Positions 27,908 to 36,317 of a DNA stretch of 57,253 nucleotides are shown here, in pieces. This DNA comes from DTU013 sp964512095 (GTDB lineage: Bacteria; Bacillota; Clostridia; Acetivibrionales; DTU013): NCBI GenBank assembly GCA_964512095.1, contig CAZEIH010000019.1, positions 1-57,253 of the forward strand, given 5' to 3'. The stretch's first letter is position 1; each line of letters opens with the position of its first letter. The notes below the pieces were generated by a model. It was given only the letters and a program-made list of their open reading frames with translations. It did not search any database and was not told the origin of the DNA. The position numbers were made by a program, and so were the translations under genes.

Positions 27908-29191
27908 ATGGGAAGTTACTATTTAGGAATGATGGAGATGATGAAACTGAACTTAATGATGAAAGTTTTGTGCCCTGTAATCATTTTTATGTTGGTTTTC
28001 GCATTACTGATAATAACACACTATGAGGATGAACTGGAGTCGGAGACTGGAAGGTTAACATTTAGCCAGTTGAAGGGTAGTACTGCTTCAGTGGCAGTGA
28101 GCGTAGATTCAACACAAAACAAACCTCCTGTGATAAATGCATCTGCCGCAGTGGTAGTAGAGGAATCCACAGGCAGGGTGCTGTATAGTAAGAATGCTTT
28201 AGAAAGACGATCGATTGCAAGTACAACGAAAATAATGACAGCTCTACTTGCATTAGAAAATGGAAATTTAGAGGATAAGGTAATAGTTAGTAAAAGAGCA
28301 GCAGCAATTGGAGGATCGAGAGCTGGAATCAGAGAGGGAGAGCAGTACACATTAAGAGAGTTGCTTTATGCAATGCTAATTATTTCCGGAAATGATGCTG
28401 CAATAGCTGTATCAGAGCATATAGGAGGGTCGGTAGAGAATTTTGCTGTTATGATGAATGACAAAGCCAAATCCCTTGGTGCTGTAAACTCACATTTTGT
28501 TACACCACATGGTCTTGACAGGGAGGGTCAATACTCTACGGCATATGATGTAGCACTAATCACTATTGAGGCGCTGAAAAACCAGATGTTTTGTGAAATT
28601 GTTTCCACATCCAGTTCATATATACCCGGTCACAATCTATATAATACAAATGAGCTGCTGGGATCCTATCAGGGGGTAGATGGTGTTAAGACAGGCTATA
28701 CGGGAAAGGCCGGAAGATGCTTGGTTACAACAGCTAAAAAAAATGATATGAGGCTGATTTCCGTGGTGCTGGGTTCGCCAACAAGAACTGCAAGGGCAAA
28801 TGCATCAAGAAGCCTGTTGGATTATGGATTTGCAAATTATAGAATGCATAGTCTAGTGAAAGAGGGTGACATATACGCAAGGATACCTGTTACCAGAGGA
28901 ATTGCTAACTATGTTGCCCTTAAGGCAGGAAATACTATTGTACTACCGCTAAGTACACAGGAGGCAAAAGCCATAAGTGTTATTGAGCATGTGCCAGATG
29001 TGCTGAACGCTCCTGTTTACGCTGGTTCGGATACAGGTCATATAGAATATGTCCTTAATGGAAAAGTCCTTGCTGAAATCGCCCTTTTAGTAACTGAGGA
29101 TATTAGGAAAACAACATATGGAGATTATCTAAGGCTAGTTTTTAAAACATGGAGTAGGCTGATGCGAGAAGGGATTTTTGCTGATATATGA
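27908..29191 (+). CDS. D-alanyl-D-alanine carboxypeptidase (DacF/DacB class PBP)
   Basis: Up to 427 residues. A membrane or signal segment (VLCPVIIFMLVFALLII) is followed by a serine DD-peptidase domain with the SxxK motif STTK (in RRSIASTTKIMTA), the SxN motif in IISGNDAAIA and KTG in VDGVKTGYTGKAG. A C-terminal domain and amphipathic tail follow. It trims peptidoglycan pentapeptides; in spore formers paralogues act on cortex. Start unclear: no good ribosome site precedes the ATG at 27908, and ATGs up to 27941 are possible. Confidence 0.93.
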   Translation: MGSYYLGMMEMMKLNLMMKVLCPVIIFMLVFALLIITHYEDELESETGRLTFSQLKGSTASVAVSVDSTQNKPPVINASAAVVVEESTGRVLYSKNALERRSIASTTKIMTALLALENGNLEDKVIVSKRAAAIGGSRAGIREGEQYTLRELLYAMLIISGNDAAIAVSEHIGGSVENFAVMMNDKAKSLGAVNSHFVTPHGLDREGQYSTAYDVALITIEALKNQMFCEIVSTSSSYIPGHNLYNTNELLGSYQGVDGVKTGYTGKAGRCLVTTAKKNDMRLISVVLGSPTRTARANASRSLLDYGFANYRMHSLVKEGDIYARIPVTRGIANYVALKAGNTIVLPLSTQEAKAISVIEHVPDVLNAPVYAGSDTGHIEYVLNGKVLAEIALLVTEDIRKTTYGDYLRLVFKTWSRLMREGIFADI

Positions 29192-29239
29192 GCACTGGGA
29201 CGATGCAAAGCTTAGTGTAGGCGTGGCTCATGAAGTGTA

Positions 29240-29300
29240 GCGTAGGGCGAATTCATTTCGCCCGTAGCGAGGGGGGATGGGGGTCCGCCCCCATTGGTAT
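29240..29300. repeat. GC-rich double hairpin after the carboxypeptidase gene
   Basis: GGGCGAA/TTCGCCC (29245-29251/29257-29263) and ATGGGGG/CCCCCAT (29277-29283/29288-29294) stand side by side in an otherwise AT-rich intergenic region of 187 bp. This resembles a REP-type palindromic unit; it could also act as a terminator or mRNA 3'-end stabiliser. Confidence 0.6.
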
Positions 29301-29378
29301 TGAATCTAGTGGGTAGCTAGTCAAGACCTTGAATATAAATAATGGTTTCGTTATAATTGCTTCAAGAGAGAGGTAATT

Positions 29379-31262
29379 ATGAGGACTTTAATTATATCGC
29401 TTAATTCCAAGTTTATTCACTCCGCACTTGCGCCGTGGTATCTAAAGGCTGCATGTGGCCATTACAGCCAGGATTGCGGAGAGGTACTGGTTTGCGAGCA
29501 TACAATAAATGAAAAAACGGATTCAATATTGAGCTCCATCTATCTGATGAAGCCCGATATAGTTGCTTTTTCCTGCTATATATGGAACATTTCACAGGTC
29601 ATGGAGCTTGCAGCTAACTTGAAAAAGCTACTACCATCTTTAATAACAATACTAGGTGGTCCTGAGGTTTCATATGACGCATCGCAGGCTCTTAAGGCCA
29701 ATTCCTTTATTGACTATATTATTAGGGGGGAAGGTGAGGTGGCTTTTCCCTCACTGATTTCACTACTGCGAGTAAAAAAAAGGAGTCAGGGAGAAGAGGG
29801 TATTTCAGACCTGGAGGAGTTAGCTACCACTGACGGGCTGGTTTACAGATTAGGAAGTGAGATAGTTGAAAAGGAACCTGCTGTCATAAGAGATTTGGAC
29901 AGTATTCCTTCTGCGTATACCCATGAAATGATTTCTTATCTTAAGCACAAGATAGTTTATTTTGAGTCTTCGCGAGGCTGCCCTTTTTCATGCAGCTATT
30001 GTCTTTCATCAGTGAATAAGGGTGTTAGAAATTTCTCTATGCAAAGGGTTTACAATGATTTAGACAGGCTGATAAGGTCAGGCGTAGGTCAAATCAAATT
30101 TGTTGACAGGACATTTAATGCTAACCCCGAAAGATCAAAAGATATAATGAGACATATCCTTGAAATTAACGAGCGCCTGGGTGATGGAGATAGTGTGGTT
30201 TGTAATTTCCATTTTGAAGTAGGAGCAGATCTTTTTGATGATGAGACAATAGAACTGCTAAATAATGCTCCTAAAGGTCTGTTTCAACTGGAGGCTGGTG
30301 TCCAGTCAACTAACAGTGAGGCTCTTACGGCGGTTTGCAGAAAAACCGATCTGAACAAATTGTTTTCTAACATTGAGAAAATTCGAAAGCGTGGGAATGT
30401 GCATATCCATGCTGATCTTATTGCAGGCTTGCCATTTGAGGATTACAAATCCTTTGGAGTATCCTTCGGCCAGGTTTATTCAGCCAAGCCCCACCAGCTC
30501 CAGTTGGGCTTCTTAAAGCTATTAAGGGGTACAAGGTTGAGGGAGCAATCGGGCCATTACGGATATGTTTTTCGTGAATCCGCACCATATGAGATACTGG
30601 CGGGAAGCTGGATTAGCCATGATGATCTAATTAAGCTAAAGGGTATAGCAGAGTTGGTTGAAAGATATTATAACAGTGGTAGATTCGCATTTTCACTTGC
30701 ATTTTTGATTAATAGGCATTTTGACTCGCCGTTTACGTTTTATGAGAGCTTTTATCAATACTATAGAGATAATGGTTATATTGACATTCAGCTTGCGCTT
30801 AGGGATCAATACAAGGTAATTAGCAGCTTCTATACAAACCATATATCTACTACCGAAGCGGCCGAGAAGCCAGTTGGTGACCCGGAAGCGGCGCATGAGG
30901 ATGATTTAATTTTCAATGAGCTGCTTCGCCTTGATTTTTTGGCATCCGATAGTTCAGGAACCTTGCCTGATTATATGGAGAAACGTGGATCCTCAGAATT
31001 AAAGAACAGCTACTATGATTTTTTGCGAGATCAAGCTCAAATGAGCCAAATTATACCTGAGGCAAGGGGAATGCTACCTAAGCAAATAATTAAAAGGGTT
31101 CATTTTGAACCGATTTATCTTGACCTTATCAGAGCGAAGGATGCTGGGGAAATATCTCTAAAATCATTTAGTCTGACAAGGGAGACTAATATTTTCATGT
31201 TTAGCTATTTTTCACGGGATAAGGTTACAGGTCGTTATCAATTTTTCTCTCTTGGAACATAA
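29379..31262 (+). CDS. B12-binding radical SAM protein, DUF4080
   Basis: A 627-residue protein with a cobalamin-binding domain at the N-terminus (about 1-150, with ILGGPEVSYDA and RGEGEVAFPSLI). A radical SAM domain follows with CxxxCxxC in SRGCPFSCSYCLSS and DRTFNANPERSKDI, and then a DUF4080 C-terminal region. Class B relatives methylate unactivated carbons, but the substrate of this branch is not known. It appears monocistronic, with a short leader and GAGAGG before the ATG. Confidence 0.88.
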   Translation: MRTLIISLNSKFIHSALAPWYLKAACGHYSQDCGEVLVCEHTINEKTDSILSSIYLMKPDIVAFSCYIWNISQVMELAANLKKLLPSLITILGGPEVSYDASQALKANSFIDYIIRGEGEVAFPSLISLLRVKKRSQGEEGISDLEELATTDGLVYRLGSEIVEKEPAVIRDLDSIPSAYTHEMISYLKHKIVYFESSRGCPFSCSYCLSSVNKGVRNFSMQRVYNDLDRLIRSGVGQIKFVDRTFNANPERSKDIMRHILEINERLGDGDSVVCNFHFEVGADLFDDETIELLNNAPKGLFQLEAGVQSTNSEALTAVCRKTDLNKLFSNIEKIRKRGNVHIHADLIAGLPFEDYKSFGVSFGQVYSAKPHQLQLGFLKLLRGTRLREQSGHYGYVFRESAPYEILAGSWISHDDLIKLKGIAELVERYYNSGRFAFSLAFLINRHFDSPFTFYESFYQYYRDNGYIDIQLALRDQYKVISSFYTNHISTTEAAEKPVGDPEAAHEDDLIFNELLRLDFLASDSSGTLPDYMEKRGSSELKNSYYDFLRDQAQMSQIIPEARGMLPKQIIKRVHFEPIYLDLIRAKDAGEISLKSFSLTRETNIFMFSYFSRDKVTGRYQFFSLGT

Positions 31263-31328
31263 ATTTCATCTCTAATTATTTCCTTACCCTTTTCAAATTA
31301 CAAATAATGGTATATTATTTATACACAT

Positions 31329-31450
31329 AGTCAATTCGCTTCGCTCAGGGAGTCAGGTGGAGACTGAACTCTACCTGCCCAAGGAAGTTAATTAACTCGT
31401 CTTCATTCATCGCCGACCTATAGAGGTCAGCGATGAATGAAGACATAGAT
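31329..31450 (+). repeat. Dispersed double-hairpin intergenic repeat, copy 3 (complete)
   Basis: A 122-bp unit. The first hairpin is GTCAGGTGGAG paired with CTCTACCTGCC. The second is a perfect 15-bp stem, GTCTTCATTCATCGC/GCGATGAATGAAGAC, with a smaller inner GACC/GGTC stem. It ends GACATAGAT. It is the best-preserved copy and lies between the DUF4080 gene and the TadE-like gene. Confidence 0.88.
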
Positions 31451-31508
31451 ACACTATGGAGAAAAATGGAATGTTTAGACACTAGCTGCCTAAATCAGTG
31501 AGGGATTC

Positions 31509-32317
31509 ATGAAGGGTACTGTCGAAAGAAAAATCAACAGAGGAAGCATAACCGTTGAGGCATCAATTATTGTACCGTTAGTAATACTGAGTATATCAGC
31601 TGTGATATATATGGGGTTGCTTCTATACCAAAGATCACTTATACAGTCTGCGGCAGAAGCGGCAGTGCAAGCAGGTGCACAGGCCTGGGTTACCGGTACT
31701 GATATCATCGAAACATCAGGGCCTATAAATGCTGATTCTAAAAATTTTAAACTATATAGGCGATTATATGATAGTGAAAAAGATAAAAGAATAGAAAAAA
31801 TCCAGGACTATGCACTGTCCCTGTCATCTAAAACAGAGCTAATACCACCTGTTAAGTCTACTGCAGAGGCTGTGCTGACGGATTACGCAGTTTACAGAAA
31901 GTTGGAGGTCAGGATATACAAGCACTATAGAATGCCTCTTGGAAAGCTGATGAAGCTTTTTGGAGNNNNNNNNNNNNNNNNNNNNNNNNNNNNNNNNNNN
32001 NNNNNNNNNNNNNNNNNNNNNNNNNNNNNNNNNNNNNNNNNNNNNNNNNNNNNNNNNNNNNNNNNAGGATATACAAGCACTATAGAATGCCTCTTGGAAA
32101 GCTGATGAAGCTTTTTGGAGGCAATGATACTGTCACAATATCCGCAAAGGCTACTTCGACTATAAATGATCCTGATGAATTCATACGCACGGCAGATCTG
32201 GTTATTGATATTGAGAAAAAACTCGAAAACAAATTCCCAGAGCTTAAAAGGATTGGCGATAAAACCAGGGAGACATTAAATGACATGAAGGACAAGCTTA
32301 AAAAGTTTGTTGACTAA
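31509..32317 (+). CDS. TadE-like pilin/pseudopilin-type protein, split only by a false gap
   Basis: The N-terminus RKINRGSITVEASIIVPLVI is a TadE-like type III signal plus membrane segment. The gene appears to stop after the 100 N at 31966-32065, but the 55 bases on each side of the gap are identical. Joining them through that overlap gives one uninterrupted frame of 217 residues ending KKFVD at 32317. The product should be an envelope-anchored protein with a short periplasm-side domain. It begins a three-gene unit with DUF5702 and a second TadE-like protein. Confidence 0.85.
31966..32065. other. Assembly gap (100 N) with duplicated 55-bp flanks
   Basis: 31911-31965 and 32066-32120 are the same 55 bases, beginning AGGATATACAAGCACTATAG. 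This is the mark of two overlapping contigs scaffolded without being merged. The real distance is therefore negative and no sequence is missing. Confidence 0.95.
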
Positions 32318-32348
32318 AATCAATTACTTTCTATTTGGGGGCGTTGAG

Positions 32349-34808
32349 GTGAAAAAGAGTGTTTCAGGTCAGATTACTGTATTTTCTGCTATAACTATGG
32401 TTGGAGTACTAATACTTGCAGGTCTGCTTGTAGATATTGCAAGAATAAATGCAGGTTATACCATAGTGAAAAAGGCTGTAGGATTGGCAGCAGGGTCCTT
32501 ACTGGCTGATTATAGTAGTAGGCTTAAGGACGATTATGGTGTATTTGCTGTTCATGCTACTGACACTGCTGATATTGAGGATCAGCTCCAGGAGTATCTG
32601 TCAGCTTGTTTATCAATACCAACTGATGAGAATTATTATGATGGCAGTACAGACCTTTTTGATTTCAGAATTGAAAAGATAAAGGTGACCCCCATATATA
32701 ATCTCAGCGAGAACAGTGTTACAAAAAAACAGATACTTGAGTATATGAAGTACAGAGCTCCCGGGGAGATTGTTGAAGGCTTTATTGAAAAACTATCAGC
32801 AGTCAAGGATGTGGGAAAGATGTCAGATGCATATAAGAAGAAGGTTGGTATCGATAAGCTGCTGGGAAGTATGGACAAGTCACAGCAAAGTCTCAAAAAA
32901 AATATTGATGGTCTTGGCAATGGAGTAGAAAAGTTTATCAATGACTTTAATTCAAATGGAAGCTGGGAAGCTACATTTAATGAATTTAACAGTATGACTG
33001 AATCCATGCAATCACTGGAGTCAAGCATTGATACTTTGAATAGTAGAATAAGTGAGCTTGAAACCCAGCTGGCGGAAGCAAAAAAAAGTGATAGCAAGGA
33101 TGGTGGGACTGACAAAACAGGAAGCAGCAGTACATCCAGCAGTAGTGTATCTGACAGTAAGGACAATCTCAAGGATGATATTGAAAAAGAAATAAGTAGT
33201 TTAAAGGATGAAAGAAAATCCTTAAAGAACAACAAATCCAATATAAAGGATCAGCTTGGGGATTTGTGGTACAAGCTGCGCAATTCAATGACTAACGACT
33301 ATAAAAAGTCCAACAGCAATGCTACCAAGGAAATCACGAAAATAGCTGAAAAGGGAAAGAAGGCCCAAGAGGCAATCAACGAATTGGAGCAATACCTGGA
33401 GGATAATATTTCTGACCAGGAGGGCTCATTTTCGAATGGATTTAGTGAGGATATGCAAAGTGAGTTGGATGGATTGAAGGGGCTTATACTTGAGGGCAAA
33501 AAAGCGGAAAAGATGCTGCAGGATATTGGTGGCAACAATTCTGTTCTCGAAAGAATAACCTCCGGAATGGACGATATAAAAATAAAGCAGGGAGGATTGC
33601 CCTCAGATGGGCTTCCACCAGAATTACTAGAAACCATTAAGGAATACACACTTATTAGTTATGAATATTCAAAGCCTGAAAAAGGGAACAAAAAGGAGGA
33701 TCCCAGGAGGGGAAAGGCTGATGCGATAAAAGATATAATAACAAAAAAGATACTTAATGATACAAATTTTGAAGCAGAGGGCATAACCAAGGAAAGCCTT
33801 CCATCATTTACGAAGGTTTTGACTGCTGATTTTAATGAATATGATTCTGTGTATTTTGAGACTGATAATAGGATAGAGGGGGGAAGTGGCAATGCTAAGG
33901 AGGAAGCGGTGTACAATGGTGATCTTGAGCGTGTAGGAGAGGAGGCGGACCTTTATGATGAGGATAGTAGTTTTCAGGAAAATGCTCTTGAGTTTATTGC
34001 TGATATTGGAGAAATGATTACGGAACAGACGGTGGATTTGAGAGACAGTATTTATATAAATGAGTACATTATGGGTACCTTTAAAAACTCTGTACCCGAG
34101 CTGGTATATGGTGACAGGTCTGTAAAGGAAACAAATCTACATGGCGATGAAAAAGAAAAAATCGAAACCTTCTATGACAGTGAGGTAGAATATATAATAA
34201 ATGGAAAACCATCCCAGAAGCTGAACAACATTATGACTAAGGGCGAATTGATGTTGGTCAGAGTTGGATTAAATACTCTGCATGTATATACTGACCCAGC
34301 GAAAAAAGCAAAAGCAACAACTATAGCAACTGCTGTAGCAGGCATATGGACAGGCGGAGCGGGAATACCCCTCGTAACCAATTTGATAATGTGTGGCTGG
34401 GGAGTAGGTGAAGCGGTGATAGATGTGACGGACCTTATGGAGGGCAAATCCGTACCCATTTACAAAATGAAAGGCGACTGGAGGCTTGATGTGGGATTTT
34501 CATCCAAGGATGGACCCAAAACGGATGAAAGACTATACTTCAATTACCATGATTATCTTAGATTGTTTTTATTGACGGTGACACAGGACAAGAAGCTAAG
34601 CCGGATAGAGGACTTAATTCAGCTTAATATAGGAAAATCCAAAGGTAGCCATGATAGCTTCAGAATGTCGGATTGTTATACCTATTACCGAATAGAAGCA
34701 GAGGTTTCTATGAAATACTTGTTTATCACCCAGCCCTTTGTCAGAAAGGAAATGAAAACCGGCGACGGAAGGTATGTTTACAAAATATTATTGTATGAAG
34801 GATATTGA
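32349..34808 (+). CDS. DUF5702 surface/pilus-associated protein
   Basis: About 819 residues. The N-terminal SGQITVFSAITMVGVLILAG resembles a TadE/TadG-type signal with its membrane segment. A long extracytoplasmic part includes an extended coiled coil (about 220-410) rich in Lys, Glu and Ser, then a globular C-terminal part with a second hydrophobic stretch (TTIATAVAGIWTGGAG). I prefer the GTG at 32349 after GGGGG; an overlapping TTG at 32307 is possible. The next gene begins one base after the stop. Confidence 0.82.
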   Translation: MKKSVSGQITVFSAITMVGVLILAGLLVDIARINAGYTIVKKAVGLAAGSLLADYSSRLKDDYGVFAVHATDTADIEDQLQEYLSACLSIPTDENYYDGSTDLFDFRIEKIKVTPIYNLSENSVTKKQILEYMKYRAPGEIVEGFIEKLSAVKDVGKMSDAYKKKVGIDKLLGSMDKSQQSLKKNIDGLGNGVEKFINDFNSNGSWEATFNEFNSMTESMQSLESSIDTLNSRISELETQLAEAKKSDSKDGGTDKTGSSSTSSSSVSDSKDNLKDDIEKEISSLKDERKSLKNNKSNIKDQLGDLWYKLRNSMTNDYKKSNSNATKEITKIAEKGKKAQEAINELEQYLEDNISDQEGSFSNGFSEDMQSELDGLKGLILEGKKAEKMLQDIGGNNSVLERITSGMDDIKIKQGGLPSDGLPPELLETIKEYTLISYEYSKPEKGNKKEDPRRGKADAIKDIITKKILNDTNFEAEGITKESLPSFTKVLTADFNEYDSVYFETDNRIEGGSGNAKEEAVYNGDLERVGEEADLYDEDSSFQENALEFIADIGEMITEQTVDLRDSIYINEYIMGTFKNSVPELVYGDRSVKETNLHGDEKEKIETFYDSEVEYIINGKPSQKLNNIMTKGELMLVRVGLNTLHVYTDPAKKAKATTIATAVAGIWTGGAGIPLVTNLIMCGWGVGEAVIDVTDLMEGKSVPIYKMKGDWRLDVGFSSKDGPKTDERLYFNYHDYLRLFLLTVTQDKKLSRIEDLIQLNIGKSKGSHDSFRMSDCYTYYRIEAEVSMKYLFITQPFVRKEMKTGDGRYVYKILLYEGY

Positions 34809-34809
34809 T

Positions 34810-36105
34810 ATGTCGAAAAAAGAGCTTAAATTATGCCAGCTTAAAGGATCCTGGATAGTGGTATTCAAAGCCAATCTCAAGGGTGCCTTGACTGTTGAAG
34901 CCGCCCTGATACTGCCGGTATTATTGTGTGCATTTTTCTCGGTTATTTTTCTCATCCGGATAGTCTGCACTTATGAGCTAATACAGCATGCAATTAACGA
35001 GACTGGGTCGGAAATTGCGGCTTCAAGCTATATATACCATATAAGCGGCGTAAGAGATCTCCATGATACAGTAAGAAAAGGTATAAACGATAGATCAGAT
35101 GCCTTCGAGGATCAAATTGGAAGTGTAATTGATGCATATAGCACTCTTAAGGGAATAGGCTCAGGTGGGAATTCAGGCAAGAATAATCAGGGCATTATTA
35201 ATGGAATAGTCAACAGCGCTGAGACAATGGGAGATGCCAAGAAGAGCTTTTCAGAGGTTTTCAATAATTCAAAGGCCATAATGTCTGATCCTGCAGATGA
35301 ATTGAAAACTATTGCATTTTATATCGCCGGTGGTGCATTTGATGACATAAAAACACAATTATATATACCCATAGTCAAGCTCTATATGAAAAAGTATCTT
35401 GTGTCCGACGGTTATTCGGATATAGATGAAAGACTTCGAGCTCTGGGGGTTGTAAATGGGTTTGAGGGCCTAGATTTCAGCGAATCATCCTTTCTTGCAA
35501 ATAGAGATGAGAGTATTGATATCGTTGTCCGTTATAAGATTAGCCTACCCTTGCCTATTCAATTCCATAAGGATATGGAGCTTGTGCAACGAGTTAAGGT
35601 TAAGGCATGGATGGGCGGCGATGAGAAAAATGGTGTATTGGACGGGAACACCATTTCTAAGGGAGAGGATGTTTGGTCCTTGAACAATTTTCAAAGGGGC
35701 CTTAAAATTAGAAGAATTTTTGGTGCAAATCTGCCAAATAGCTTTCCTGTGGTAGCCAAATATGAAAAGGGTAAGGCTGTAATGATTAAGAGCATGGACT
35801 TGACAGCCGGTAGTTATCAAACGGCTTCGAATATTGAAAAGACACTTAAGGGTTATGTAAATGAGCTGGAAGAATACAAAGGCCAGGATAAACCGTGGGG
35901 AGGTGATAATATCACAATAAAGGGAAGAGATATTGTGAAAAAGGAATTGTTACTGATTATTCCGGAAAATAAGTCGGAAAATTCTGCCGAAATGGTTTTG
36001 CATGATATGAAAGCATATGCGCAATCCAAGGGGATAACACTTGTGGTTAAAAAGTATGGTATGAAAAGGATAGAGGCAGATGTGCCGGAAGCTGAAGCAG
36101 GATAA
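34810..36105 (+). CDS. Second TadE-like envelope protein
   Basis: About 431 residues. LKGALTVEAALILPVLLCAF near residues 20-40 is a TadE-type prepilin signal followed by a membrane span; the rest is a predicted extracytoplasmic domain with low similarity to known folds. GAAGG lies eight bases before the ATG at 34810, so the 12 extra residues from 34774 are unlikely. It is the last gene of the TadE/DUF5702/TadE unit and is followed by a strong terminator. No TadA, TadB, TadC or prepilin peptidase gene is in the window. Confidence 0.8.
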   Translation: MSKKELKLCQLKGSWIVVFKANLKGALTVEAALILPVLLCAFFSVIFLIRIVCTYELIQHAINETGSEIAASSYIYHISGVRDLHDTVRKGINDRSDAFEDQIGSVIDAYSTLKGIGSGGNSGKNNQGIINGIVNSAETMGDAKKSFSEVFNNSKAIMSDPADELKTIAFYIAGGAFDDIKTQLYIPIVKLYMKKYLVSDGYSDIDERLRALGVVNGFEGLDFSESSFLANRDESIDIVVRYKISLPLPIQFHKDMELVQRVKVKAWMGGDEKNGVLDGNTISKGEDVWSLNNFQRGLKIRRIFGANLPNSFPVVAKYEKGKAVMIKSMDLTAGSYQTASNIEKTLKGYVNELEEYKGQDKPWGGDNITIKGRDIVKKELLLIIPENKSENSAEMVLHDMKAYAQSKGITLVVKKYGMKRIEADVPEAEAG

Positions 36106-36145
36106 ATAAAGACATAGATAACATTATAGACAAAGGATTTCCTTA

Positions 36146-36178
36146 AATCATGCCAAATAGTGGCATGATTGTTTTTTT
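36146..36178 (+). terminator. Terminator of the TadE/DUF5702 operon
   Basis: AATCATGCCA (36146-36155) pairs perfectly with TGGCATGATT (36161-36170) around a 5-nt loop, followed by GTTTTTTT. Confidence 0.9.
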
Positions 36179-36317
36179 GCAAAAAGCTTACGAGGGTAGT
36201 CCTCATGGTATTTTAGCAAATGACTGCTAATATAATTAAATGTGGCAGTTGCCAAATGTATACGTGTAGTGATCGTGTGCAAATACCATGCCGGTATGTT
36301 TCAAGGAGGCAAACGTA

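Noticed and set aside
32087..32317. Separate 76-residue gene after the second gap
   Set aside because: Its first residues repeat the end of the upstream TadE-like frame; it is the C-terminal part of that gene once the false gap is closed.
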